Part shown: positions 1 to 11,360 of the stretch, in pieces
Layout: each line of letters starts with the position of its first letter
Numbering within the stretch: the stretch's first letter is position 1
NCBI RefSeq assembly: GCF_024763615.1
Contig: NC_077222.1
Span: 69,502,001-69,566,000, forward strand
Direction of reading: 5' to 3'
Length of the DNA stretch: 64,000 nt
Source: Phlebotomus papatasi
Taxonomy: Eukaryota > Arthropoda > Insecta > Diptera > Psychodidae
Notes under the pieces: generated by a model
Database searches by the model: none
Told to the model about the DNA's origin: nothing
Seen by the model: only the letters and a program-made list of their open reading frames with translations
Position numbers and translations under genes: made by a program

Positions 1-1190
1 GTTCCTAATTAATTAACAAAAACCATTTTTTTATTTAAACATTTAAATTAGGCTTGATATGTCTTACGGCAAAGTGAATATTTTTTGGATACATAATTTA
101 TGCAGATATACATGGTGTAGGGTTATCTTAATCTTGGTCCCTCCGTTGAGATGCCCCTTGAGACAGATTGAGCAATTATACCTTTTTCTTGCTTTATTGA
201 AATTCAAGGAATATCTTTCACTGTGTCACTCCTTCCTCTCCAGCAATAAACTGTCCATTATGCAATTTTAATTGTAGGGTAATTTAAAATAATAATGTAT
301 GAAGATTCAAGTGTTTAAAGACCACACAAAAAATTCTCTTCATGAGTGAGATTATTTGTTTTGGATTTTTTTTCTGCACCTTCTGTATCTGATTAATATG
401 GTACATGAACTACAACAACCACGTAATTGTGCTCCACATATCACAATAGTGAAAACAGACACTTAGTAATCATCATCGCGTCAGATAATTTGTAAAATTT
501 AAAGCTCGCCATGCTAAATTGGATTATTCAATGAGATAAGTCTTTGCAGGGATTATGCGCGATTTTTTAATCCCATGTGTGTTGACATGAAAATTACACT
601 TCTATTTTCATTATTCTCATTTTTCCTCATTCACTTAAAGTTGTCATATGCTATAAAGTGCAACGTTTTATGTGATTGGAAATATCTTTCAATTGAATTT
701 GAATGATCATACGTGATCTTCACATTCTAATGTTGCTATAGCCGAGATAGAGCAAGAAATCAAGATATTACCATAAAATTGTCAACTATCTCGTGCTATA
801 TGTGAATAAAATGGGCAATAGAGAGAGATACGGTATACACGTGGAAAATAAACAATACCAGAGAAATGATCACAGTTGGTGTGATCTTACTTTTCCATCA
901 CATAAGGTGAATTCACTACTTTACGCTAATTTCACTAAAATAAAAAAAAATAAATAATAAATTAAGTTCTTAATAAAAATTTTATACAAAAACCAGTAAT
1001 GTGTCTTCAAAGTCTATTTTCCAAGAGAATTAGCCCTTTACTATACAATATTTTTCAATATTTTAAATATTTATCAAAACTCTTTTAACATCATTTTAAT
1101 TACCATATAGAACATAATTATAAACAATTTTAAAAAAATACTCTTCAGATTTCAAATTTAAAATTTTCTATCGTTACAGAAAATATTGTA
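1..1190. other. AT-rich non-coding stretch
   Basis: No ORF here resembles a protein and no inverted-repeat element could be delimited. The DNA is AT-rich with homopolymer runs, like most of the unique sequence in the window. Confidence 0.5.
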
Positions 1191-1388
1191 TAGGGGGGAA
1201 TGCCAATGCTTCGTACGATCCCAAGCTTCGTAATGATTAAATTTTTCCTGTGTTTCTTAATAAATGTGGCATGTTGCATCCATATTTTAAAAATTTGAGT
1301 AACTGCCGGTATTTAAAATATATTGTGAAGTTATATTTATTGAGAAACATAGGAAAAACTTGGTCATTACGAAACTTGGGATCCCCTA
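1191..1388. mobile_element. TA-flanked palindromic MITE
   Basis: About 200 bp between TA dinucleotides at 1191-1192 and 1387-1388. The left arm starts TAGGGGGGAATG and carries AAGCTTCGTAATGATTAAA; the reversed right arm starts TAGGGGATCCCAAGTTTCG and carries the same block, through the TTTCCT-TGTTTCT stretch. The arms pair over most of the element and there is no coding capacity, so it is a non-autonomous terminal-inverted-repeat (TIR) element. Confidence 0.75.
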
Positions 1389-1468
1389 CATTTGCTCCTA
1401 CATTCCTTACATTTACTCATAAAATGTATCTTACACTACTTGGTGAACTAAGTATTCCAAAAAATTAA

Positions 1469-1669
1469 AGATTAATAAATTCTCTTCTATATATGGACTT
1501 GAAAAATAATAACCAAAAATTAATGTTTTTATAAACTTTCACGGATTTCAACAAAAAAGAAAAACTATCGCTTAAAATTTTTGTTTTTATCTATTAATAG
1601 AAAATATATAAAAAGAATATTTTTTCTAATTTATTTCAATTTATCCAGTAGAAGAGAATTTATTAATCT
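1469..1669. repeat. inverted-repeat element, about 200 bp
   Basis: The left end AGATTAATAAATTCTCTTCT (1469) is repeated in inverse orientation at the right end (to 1669), with an AT-rich interior. It is probably a small MITE; no target duplication is obvious. The remaining 490 bp up to 2159 shows nothing recognisable. Confidence 0.6.
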
Positions 1670-2159
1670 TACAACTGTTTTTGGAAGCTAATTGATGCAT
1701 TATGTATCTTTTTCGATAAGGAGTTACGTGGTTCACGAAAACTAAAAACAACAGCGTACTTTCGTCGTATTTTACTCCACATTTCGTCTTGAGAAATAAG
1801 TTATGATCAAGTAAATAAAAAATACTTCGTTCAAGTACGACTTTAATACATTTTTTAACAGGAAATATTTGATTTTTTATCTTGTGATGTACCTACATTA
1901 AGTATTTAATATTATCCACCCTGAAGTAAGCTTTTTTTGAACTTATAATATATTTAAATTAAAATTTCAGGAAATTAGTTGAAATATAGTGACTTTATAC
2001 GCTTGACTTGAAAAACTTAATTTTTCATGGTGACAAATAGAGAAAATATATTGTTATTTTTTTGCCTTCATTACCCAACCCATTCAACGCCTTAATTACA
2101 GGAGTAAATCTAGAAAAGGTGGTATTGGGAAAAATATAATATGTTCAAAATTTGAACTA

Positions 2160-3331
2160 TAGGGAAGACCGGGGTAGAATTAGCCAGCAAATGAAGCTTT
2201 TTTTTCGCGCGTGATTTGTGAAAAAATGATAAGGTGTGTCTAATGTTTTTATGTTTCATAAGTAGCATTAGGATATTGGCTGTATGAAACAGTGTAGTCC
2301 AAATTTCTAAAATCCTTGAGTTTTTCTAGAGAGGATAATGAAAAAAGTATGACACATTGGCTACACTTGCCCCGACTGGGGTAGATATAATCACTTTTGG
2401 GGTGCTAATTGCCACCAGTTTTCCAGACGAAATTTTAAACTAGAGATACCAAATATTGTTTCTCTTGACAAACTGAAGTCCACTGATGGTAAATATGTCA
2501 CTTCAACCTAAAGAAAAAGGCTTTATACGACATTTTTATGACATTCTTGTAATAGCGGCAAAATTGATGAAAACATTCTGAAAAAAATCTATTTCACAAA
2601 TTGTTCATTAGAGTGGCATTATTGCTTGGAATATCAATAGTACTTTTTCATTTAACAATTATCCATGTAAGGTAAAGTACCCTTACTCGACCGGGTTCCT
2701 CTATTCGACCGGTGGGTCAATTTTTGACTATTTGATGGTGAATTTCATCAATTTCTATGAATTTGTCACTGATTCGTATTATTTAAAGAATAATTGACCT
2801 ATTAATGTTAGATCATACACAAAATATTATAGCAAATATAATTAAATTGAATAAATAAATCTACCGGTCGAATAGAGGAACCGGTCGAATAAAGGGTACT
2901 TTACCTTATTAGTGAAAAATCATTGATAGTTTTATCCCGCCACGGAAGAGTGGCTACAACTGCCCCGAGGGCTGTTTCAGTGTTTATCATCTTATATAAA
3001 AAATTGAATAATTATTATTCAAGTGAAAAATATTTTTTTATTAGGTTTATTAAACCAGAAACGAGGTAAAACTATAAAATCTTGACTAGAAACTCAGAAA
3101 ACCAAATGCTGATCCAAAAACTGTACCATCAAAATTACAATTTTAGACCCATTTTATAAAAATGCTTCCAAATTGTAGGATAACAAGATCAGAGTTATAA
3201 ATATTTCTGGGAATATGGGGATGTGTTCCTACTTTCATTAAAAATACTTTGCTCGATGTACATTTTAAGAAAAGCGAGAAAAATCCACTGACTAATTCTA
3301 CGCTTGGCTATAGGTACCCCGGTCTCCCCTA
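2160..3331. mobile_element. 1.17-kb TA-flanked TIR element (GGGAGACCGGGG family)
   Basis: It begins TAGGGAAGACCGGGGTA and ends, reversed, with TAGGGGAGACCGGGGTACC; both ends sit on TA (2160-2161, 3330-3331). Phrases such as tagccagcaaat, 'acaacTGCCCCG' and 'acttgCCCCGA' recur inside, so subterminal repeats are present. No transposase reading frame remains; the 105-codon minus ORF at its right edge is low-complexity. A related left end lies at 50213. A smaller element is nested at 2668-2908. Confidence 0.75.
2668..2908. mobile_element. nested 241-bp palindromic MITE
   Basis: TA-flanked (2668-2669, 2907-2908). The left arm reads AAGGTAAAGTACCCTTA then CTCGACCGG-TTCCTCTATTCGACCGG; the right arm is its reverse complement. 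It lies inside the 2160-3331 element, so it inserted later or was carried by it. A diverged relative is at 35687-35929. Confidence 0.8.
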
Positions 3332-3518
3332 CATGTTTAAAGAAAACTACTCTAAATACCTGTCTCCTCAAAACTGTAATTTCTATATTACAAAAGATAT
3401 TTCTAAGAAATTTAAAATATAAATTTTTAAGGTGTTCGATTGTCAGATAAGCGAAATAAAAAAAAAATTTAAAAAAAAACAATTTTTTGAAACTTCTAAA
3501 CCAGAATCCCACTTAAAA

Positions 3519-3632
3519 GCCCAAGTAGACTCAGCCTGATCTTCGATATTCAGTCTGTTAAATTATCCGGTAAATGATTTGACGAAAGAATTTACGATCA
3601 GGCATTCGAGGTTCCTTTCATAAATTTGCCTT
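3519..3632. repeat. partial copy of the 47.5-kb MITE family
   Basis: The order of blocks (GCCCAAGTAGACTCAGCCTGAT, a sub-block 'gatattcagtctgttaaatt', then 'ttcctttcataaatttgcc') matches the left half of the element at 47465-47670. The right arm is absent, so this is a truncated copy. Confidence 0.55.
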
Positions 3633-3641
3633 AGGCGGATG

Positions 3642-3824
3642 TAGGACACTTTTGAATTAGGGTAGCTTTGAAGTCAGTTTTTTCTCTTATTTTTATATGG
3701 ATCTCGACTTTACCATGTTGTAATTTAGCTCGACAAACCAATTGTGAAGCTAAATTGCATTATGATACACCTAAGTCCCCTTTGAAAATAGGATAAAAAA
3801 GCTTAATTTCAAAGGTACCCCATT
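3642..3824. mobile_element. MITE, copy 1 of the 25.6-kb family
   Basis: Inverted repeats around an interior 'agctaaatt' palindrome; the right end 'aatttcaaaggtacccca' matches the right end of the copy at 25575-25772. The left end is TAGGACACTTTTGAATTAGG. The two copies share block order over their whole length. Confidence 0.65.
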
Positions 3825-5339
3825 GCAAAAGTGACCACCTTCCACCTACTTTACCTTTACCACCAAATTTTACAAGCTAAAATATTCTAGATTTAGCTTC
3901 AGTCAATTCGGACCAAAGCCCCTAAACATTATGAAAAAATTTCATACTAATGGAGCATTTAAATGTATCAAAAAATAGTTAATCTATCCTATCCATATCT
4001 TGTGGAAAAGACTCATAAATTCACTCGTGGTGATCACATGTGGTATCGTCAAATGGATAATGTTCACACCAAATCAACAAATACCATTAAAACCACAAAC
4101 TAAAATTACCTGAAAAAAGAAGCACGGTTGAGAAAAGAAATGCTAAAAAAAAGGTAACGTGAATGACCCAAATTTACTGGGTATGCTTGATCGCGAACTT
4201 GAATCGTAAAATGAATAATTTTATGATCATTTTTTGCCACTCTATCCACTCCAATATTTATTTATTATTACTTAATTTACAACAACACCAGTCTTCATTG
4301 AAGAGTTTTGTGGATGTATGCAAAAGAGGGACAAATATAGACTACAAACAAGAGCCGCTAATATTACATTTTTTTCAACAAGTGCCCATTTTGATACATT
4401 AACAACCACAAAATTATGAATTAAATCAATTAATAATTCTTTTTGTCGGACTACATTTGTTGCTTGTCTGCCTTGGTGTGAAAAATTTCTTTTATTTTTC
4501 ATTATGAATTTTCTTCTGTGTGTGACACAAATAAAACCAAAACCTCTGGATTTCTTTCTTTTATTTTTTTTTGTGCAAGTCAGCCTCCTCCATTGCTCCT
4601 GACATCAATTGGTGGTGATTGATGAAGGGCAAAATTAAAATAGTCTTTTTTTACAGCACTCTCGTCACAATGAAATACAGAGATTTTTAGTGTGACTAAC
4701 CCTTTCTTTTTGCATTGACTTGTTACTATTGAAAAGAGGCCCCTTTATCTTCCCGCGCAATTCGTCTCACGTTAAGATCACTTGAGATGACTTGAAGATC
4801 AGCAATTTATCATACATGATCATTCAACAATCAATGACCATTTGATGAAAAATTAATATTAATGTCAACCGTGTAACAGTTTTTCTCACGCCACTAAACT
4901 CTTTTGCCATTTTGCTTAAATAATTAATTAAGTTTTTTTCCTGCCAAATGTGCCAAAACAAAATGAGAGATGTAATGAAAATAAATCATCAAATAAATCA
5001 ACAGACGCCAATACGTCTATCAGGTCCGCTGAATGGTTGTTTCAGTGAAGAAATCACTGTTTATTCGATGTATAATTATGTAATTCGTGAATTTCGATGT
5101 TCAACCTTGATCGGTAATCGTGAGGTTCATGTGAATTAAACCCGAGCAATGCTTTTTTTGTTTATTTCATTTTGTCTTCCCTCTTGGAAGCATTTTTTCA
5201 GAGTAAGTTTGTTGTATTGATATCGTCGCTTATATCAACAATTGTTTTAATTATTTTTTTTTGAGATTTTCAGATTTTTTTAAAATTTTTTTTAATTGTC
5301 TCTATTAAAATTGTGTTTTTTTAATTTGGTTAGTCGACA
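3825..5339. other. non-coding stretch, nothing recognised
   Basis: AT-rich sequence with chance ORFs of up to 79 codons on both strands and no family resemblance, splice-bounded coding frame or delimited repeat. Confidence 0.45.
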
Positions 5340-5520
5340 TGTTGTTGGGTAAAGTCGGTTAGGTGATAAAGCGTTCCGACATATGATGCAAGTGTAACAG
5401 GTTCAAATCCCCATTAGATCACTCATGTTTAGAATTATCACTTACAAGAAAACCTAATTTATTTATCTACTTAAGCCTGTTGTTAATATCTGAATCTGAA
5501 TTTTTAATATTTCAATTTTA
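5340..5520 (+). mobile_element. tRNA-like SINE, copy 1
   Basis: A B-box-like GGTTCAAATCC (5400-5410) follows an A-box-like GGTTAGGTGATAAAGC (about 5357-5372) at tRNA-like spacing. The phrase 'atgatgcaagtgt' just before the B box recurs at 45735-45747, again followed by a B-box-like sequence. Together this suggests a tRNA-derived short interspersed element and not a functional tRNA, because no acceptor stem closes. The 3' limit is uncertain. Confidence 0.45.
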
Positions 5521-5783
5521 ATGGCTCGGGCACACCTTTTAGAAAAGAAAATTTCATGAAGTCGAATTTCGGATCCCTTTCTTTTTCACATGTTTTGCAT
5601 ATGTCTATCTCATTCTCTCGCACTCTTCTTCTTCTCTTAAACATCACTCCAAATTCAATTTAGCTCAGTCGAATTTGGTATGCGAAAGAATGAGATAGTC
5701 ATATGCAAAACATGTGAGAAAGAAAGGGTTTAGAATTTCAACTTCATGAAATTTTGTTGATCTAAAAGGTATGCCGGCGCCAT
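5521..5783. mobile_element. 263-bp MITE with roughly 100-bp inverted repeats
   Basis: The left arm starts ATGGCTCGGGCACACCTTTT and the reversed right arm starts ATGGCGCCGGCATACCTTTT. The arms then continue in parallel through AAATTTCATGAAGT, CCCTTTCTTT, CACATGTTTTGCATATG and CTATCTCATTCT. The interior is only about 60 bp. No coding capacity. Confidence 0.85.
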
Positions 5784-7446
5784 AAGTATTTACTGACCAA
5801 AATAATTCAGATGAGAATGATTTTCTTATCATTTCAATTCTTCTTAAAGAACAAAATATTTATTCCAACTAACTAAAAGGTTTTTTTTTAAATATTTTAA
5901 ATTTGAGATACTGCATTCAAGGCTATTTTTGCAAAAGGCTAATAAACTCAAAAAAAATGTTTAAAAAAAGGAGTTGAAATGTAATTAGTACAATTGCTGA
6001 TAGAAGTGACGTTATATTCAATCAATTCCACGACACAGTGACATTAATAAAATAGTTTTTGTACAAACTATAAATATCGAATGGGTGCTCACAAATTGAT
6101 CATTTAGCTGTTTAATATCAACAAGGGAGCCATCAATAAAAATTAATTGAAATGATCACACACTGACTGGTTCATATACAATCGCTTCTTGGCAATTTAT
6201 GAATGACCACTAAAATTAACTTAATGCGTTCATTATAGTAATTCCAATGGCTCTTTTTCTCAACGCGACGTACAACTTCTTCACGATCGTAAACGAGGTT
6301 TTTATGATCATTCACAAAAAAAAAACAGCATGCAACAGTTAAATATGTTTTTTCTCTGTCTCTAGATGTTTAAATGTTCATTGATATTTTGTGGTCATTT
6401 TGCATATGTTATTATCACCGTTGGATTTACAAAATTCAAATTAACATTCTTTTAACCAAGGAAGGTGTCTACAAATTTGTAATACTTTCAAAATCCAGAT
6501 AAAACTCCATAAAAGTTAAATCTTTTGCTCTTTTGCGCTTTGATCCCTACCGCCTATGAAGGTTTTCTAGCGAAATGGGCAACTTTTTCACATAAGATTG
6601 CGTCAACATGATGCAAAATTATTGTCACCATCCAACTTTAATACTATCCACACGTGTTTTGATATTTTAGAGAAAATCACCTCAAAATATACGATATTTC
6701 TTGCAATTTTGCAGAAACTTTTCATATATGATCATCTCAATATAATTTGCATGTCAATAAAATTTCGCACGAAATTTTGTCGAGTGTTATATCCCTTGGA
6801 ATAGTATTTAGTGGGGCACGAGTTAAAGTGAGAGATAATTTAAATGGTGCTTTGAATTAATGGTAAAATGGTGTGTAGAACAAATTCAGCACAAAAAGTC
6901 ACGAACAGCAAGAAAATTAAAAGTGAAATATGTGCATAAATCATTAACCCAAACGTGTGAGCTATTCATGTGTCGCCATTGAAGCTCAAACGGCAAAGAG
7001 TTTGATGACATCATTGAAAGAAACCACAGCAGACACCATGGGGCACCATTTCTTGAGATCGATCTCCTCAAGTTTGCCCCTCGATCACCATTGATCCGAG
7101 CACATTCGCAGATCGCACGAGATCACAAGAAGGGGTCTATCCATACAAGGTGCGTCATAATTTCTAAAAACAAAATCTCGGCTCATCACAGTTTGATAAA
7201 TAGTAATGCGGGTAATAACATCCTTAAAAAAGAACTAGGTCGTCTTTGCAAGATATCATGACTAGATAGGGTTGTCAATCTAATGCCCTGTAAATTTGTG
7301 TGCAGTGAATCTCACTAGGATTCGATTCGAAAACCTTTAATTATCTAAAAAATTTCGGTGATATAAAAAGATTCAATCCCTGGACACTTGCTTAATAGAG
7401 CGAGCGTTATGGCGCCTACCTAGGAATTTCTTTGTCTACCTAGGAA
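5784..7446. other. non-coding stretch, nothing recognised
   Basis: AT-rich sequence with chance ORFs of 61-68 codons. None has a recognisable domain or plausible splice-bounded frame. Confidence 0.45.
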
Positions 7447-8718
7447 TAGGGGAAAGTACTCTCCCTTCGAATGTTTATGCCTTCGAATAATGTGAATTTT
7501 CTTTTACTTTTCATAAAAAATATCAGTAGGGGAGACTGGGGCAAAAAGTCACAAATCGAAAATTTTAAAATTCAATATCTTCCAAGATAAATAAGATAGC
7601 GGCTTAAATTTTTTTCCATAGATAGCCTCCATAGGTCTTCTTCAATGTCGTAAGTTTGTTAGAATTTGAACAAGGAATTTAGAAAATAAAAAATATCGAA
7701 ATTTTAAGACCTATTTTTGAAATATTTTCCGTGCTGAAAATATTTCAATACTGATACTGATCCAAAAGATCCTTTTCTCCAGAAATCCTTTTATTAAAAA
7801 CGGCCACTTGGGGTAAAAAGTAACAAAAGCTATGCAGCAAAAAGTAACAAAAACCGAAACAATTTCTGATGTCCCACGGTGAAAAGAAACGTCAATGCTA
7901 TGTGTCCCCGCTTGTTGTTTGTATTAGTCAGACGATTTGCAGTCTTTTGTGTGTTTTTTTGTAAAATAGCTTAAAATGCGTTTTTTCGCTCAGATAGAGA
8001 AAACGGTGTTTTACAATCCCAAATAGTAATTTGGAGTAAAATTAACGTTGGATGTATGTATTCTGGATTCCAAAAACGGGTCCTATGACGGTCGTCAGAG
8101 AGTCGAATGACGGAAAGTGGGGAATAATATGACGATAATTACGGAAGTCATTTAACGTCATAATAACTCTGAGATTACCCGCCTACGACTAAAATATGAC
8201 GCCGACTTCCAGTGTACTAATAAAAATTCTTCTCCTCACTGGATATATCTGAGGGGACATTTCATTTGTCAAATGAAAATATGTAATCTAGGTATTTTAC
8301 TTAAATTTACGGAATTCCGTAATAAAGCGAATCAAAATGTGATAGTATTTTATACATGATACTATTTGCCCCAGCATTTTTGAGAATGATCACAAATTTA
8401 TCTTTTAGAAAACGGCTCGATAAATATATTTCATTACAAAATAAAAGAAAATGACTTTCACAGAGTTGTAGAGCGGTAAATTTCCTATAAAACTGTGCTA
8501 ATTAGAAGTTTTGGAGGTGCTCGGGTAGCTTGTAAAAAAATAAAATATCCGTTTTATAACTTTTTGCCCCAGTCTCCCCTATCTAATAAATATCAGTTAG
8601 CTTATCATCAATTGATTGACAATTACATAATAATTATGTGTAAGTCTTTTAGAAAAAATAAAAGAAAATTCACATTATTCGAAGGCATGAACGTTCGAAG
8701 GGAGAGTACTTTCCCCTA
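7447..8718. mobile_element. palindromic MITE split by a second element
   Basis: TA-flanked (7447-7448, 8717-8718). The outer arms read GGGGAAAGTACTCTCCCTTC, then GAATG, and CTTCGAATAATGTGAATTTTC, and pair with each other across about 1.2 kb. Removing the insert at 7527-8581 leaves roughly 220 bp that aligns along its whole length with the uninterrupted copy at 44747-44970, in opposite orientation. Confidence 0.85.
7527..8581. mobile_element. 1.06-kb TA-flanked TIR element nested in a MITE
   Basis: It begins TAGGGGAGACTGGGGCAAAA and ends with the inverse, GCCCCAGTCTCCCCTA, on TA at both sides. It is homologous to 55556-57356: shared blocks include 'aatatcttccaagataaataagatagcgg', 'cagaaatccttttattaaaaacg' and 'ttgtagagcggtaaatttcctataaaactgtg'. 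Compared with that copy it has about 250 extra bp near 8017-8270 and lacks that copy's nested inserts. No transposase frame. Confidence 0.85.
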
Positions 8719-10496
8719 CTTAGGAATTTGAGTTTATTTTTGGTCCTAAAAGCAATGGAGCTAAAGAAACAGTAAATAATGTCAACTAATGTAATAAATT
8801 CCTACTTTTCTATCCTCACTATCATAGGAAATATTAACCTCTAAAATTGTCCGTGAATTTTTGACGAACCCTGTATACTATCTTTGGAAGGTGAGATGTG
8901 AGTGACCAAAGCTGCTGGTTTGCTTGTGGATAAAGGCTCGCGGCAATGTTTTGGCCCAGTTCGCACGAGCCATGTCCGGTCCTCCAACCAACTCCTTCAA
9001 ACTCTGCCGCATGTTGGTTGGGGTATTACTTAATAATGGTTGTTCTTCAGCTTAAATCGATTAATGTCGAATTAAGCAGTTTTTTTTTGTTCCTCAACTT
9101 CTTTTTCGCCGCTCTTTTGCATTGACTTTAACGCTTACTTTAGCATTGTTTTTCAAGATCTCGGGCAATTTGATTGCCGACCACGAGGATCAAGACGTGT
9201 TTACCATCGAAACAGCATGAGCATAAATCATCAGGCTCGCGAGATTGAGATTTTAAAGCACGATATTGGATGTGATGATTTTTCAAGCATATAAGTCATA
9301 CAATATTGGCTTTTTGCGATCTCTTTCGCGGATCACACCATTCTCAAATGATCTTGTACGAAAAACCATTAGCATAATATCTGTGGGAAAATTGAGAGTG
9401 AAAGAGAGACGATCTTCAAGTAAATGAAAACAGAAGGCATCACAAAAAAGTCAACTTTACTCCCTGAGTGAATATTGTTTGCCAACACTTCTGTTAAAAA
9501 CTTCACACCACATCAGTCGAATGGTTTGCGTGCTCTTTAACGCGAACGAAAGCAAAAGTGTGATGATCATTTTTGTAATTTTGTAATTGTTTGAAATGGT
9601 CACTTTATGAAGTTTTTGTCAGTGTTTAGTATTTCATTCACAAAACACTGAAAATGGGAGAGAGAGATGCTACAGGCTATCAAAAAAAAAAGTCTTTTGC
9701 GGCATGTTCATTTAATGTTTGTAAAAACAAATCGACCTTGAAAGACAAAAATTGGACGCCTTTTGAGTAAATAAGTGGGCAAATCCGTTAATATTTTTAT
9801 AACCTACTAAAATAGGATGAAAACACTTTTTTTTTGGAGGGAAACTCCAAATATGTTGAGGAAAAAAACTTCACCTTTGAAATGGGTCAATTTCATTAAT
9901 TTTGCGCAATTTTTTTGCAAATTTTTTGTAGGCCATGAAATTGAAATGAAAATTAATGGGCTATGTATACAAGTATTTTAGCTTTATATCGATAGTTTAA
10001 GTTGGTAGGGAACACTTTCATTGAAATAGATCTGGAATTAAATGTCTCTAATTTTGATATTTAATTTAAAAAAAAAAACAATATTCAAATATTAAACATT
10101 TTAAATAAATAAATAAATTAAACATTCGTCAAATTTTTGGTTATCAAATTTTTAATCAAATTTTTTAGGCATCAAAATTTAGTACCAAAATATTTGTTCA
10201 ATAAAATTTTGAAACTTAAATATTTAGCAACAAATATTTTATAATCAAAACTTTGTAATTAAATATTAATTACAATAAATAATTTTTAAACTCAAAATAG
10301 TGTAATCACTTGTAAAAATTTGATCATCATATTCAAAGGCATCAAAATTTTGCGAACAAATATTTGGTCACCGAATTTTGCGAACAAAAATTCAGTAATA
10401 AAATTTTTCAACATTTTATTTTATTTTTAAATGTAAATTTGTAAATATAATTTGCAAACTGCGTATGAGTCTGAAGGAGACGATTAAAATTGCTCC
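8719..10496. other. non-coding stretch with a GC-richer patch and an AT-rich tract
   Basis: About 8905-9025 is clearly GC-richer than its surroundings and reads on the minus strand as a 44-codon frame from an ATG, with no recognised family. About 10090-10450 is a very AT-rich tract of degenerate phrases like 'caaaattt' and 'aatattt', probably decayed low-complexity sequence. The remainder shows nothing. Confidence 0.35.
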
Positions 10497-11360
10497 TAGG
10501 GTAAATTAAGCTAATTCAAAAACTGCTCCAAATGGAAATTTTTCGCTACTCCAAATGGAAACGTCATTGTTTTCATGATAAATAGAGTATTAAATTTATT
10601 ATATTTATATATTTTATATACCACAGTTTCATTATTTAGTTAATTTTTCTCCAAATAAAGCGAAAATCCGTTCATATTCACAAATTTTAATATGCTAATT
10701 TCTCAGAAAAATAAAAGTGTACCTTTTCACCATCGAATTTTTCATCGATCGACCATGTTTTCCAATGAAAAACACAATAAAGTGACTGTTGTTAATTCGT
10801 TTTGTTTAACATTTATGTTATATTTCTGGATAATTTTAGTTAAATTAAGTGCTAATCTTTATTGCTAACGGTACGTGAAGTTTTCAAATGAAATAATTAC
10901 ATATTTCATGAACAAAAATGATTTTTCTGAAGTAAAAAAAGCTTCAATAGGAAACCCCGGAAATATGATTGTTTTGAAGAGATTTTCTTATTGTTTTAAA
11001 TGGGAAAAGAGAAAAGACCAAGAATAAGAACAAATTCTGCACTCAAGAGCAACTGAACAGGGTTTTGGAAGATTTTCGTCGCGGTTTCACTTAAACTGTT
11101 TGTCTCCAATTAGAAACTTTCCCTTGTCTCCATTTGGATTAATATGTTTCCAATAGAAGCATTTTACACTCGCGTATTTTTCTTGTATTTAAGAAGTTTT
11201 CATATTATATCTAAAGAATTTTCACTAAACAGTAATATTCTAGAAGAGCCAAGGAGCAAATTTATGTAATTCTCTTCAAAAAAAATATGAATTTAATGTG
11301 TTGAATTTTTTGTCAAAGTTAAAGCGTCTGGAAATGGTTTTGATTAGGACATTTACCCTA
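10497..11360. mobile_element. 864-bp TA-flanked TIR element with a pogo-type fossil
   Basis: The left end TAGGGTAAATTAAGCTAATTC matches the reversed right end TAGGGTAAATGTCCTAATC, with TA on both sides (10497-10498, 11359-11360). Subterminal phrases 'tccaaatgga' repeat near both ends. The interior retains a short plus-strand frame (11002-11094) resembling a Pipsqueak-type DNA-binding helix. The combination suggests a deletion derivative of a pogo-like (Tc1/mariner superfamily) transposon. Confidence 0.7.
11002..11094 (+). pseudogene. fossil N-terminus of a pogo-type transposase (PSQ helix)
   Basis: Thirty codons before a stop read a basic leader, then TQEQLNRVLEDFRRG. This is the pattern of the first helix of Pipsqueak/CENP-B-like domains (acidic-hydrophobic LEDFRRG core). 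Similar LEEFR-GK cores occur in the elements at 20.6, 26.9 and 63.5 kb. There is no start codon in place and nothing downstream in frame. The call rests on pattern recognition of a short piece. Confidence 0.45.

Noticed and set aside
5340..5420. Functional tRNA gene at the GGTTCAAATCC motif
   Set aside because: No pairing acceptor stem and a repeated, diverged copy elsewhere; a SINE head is the better explanation.
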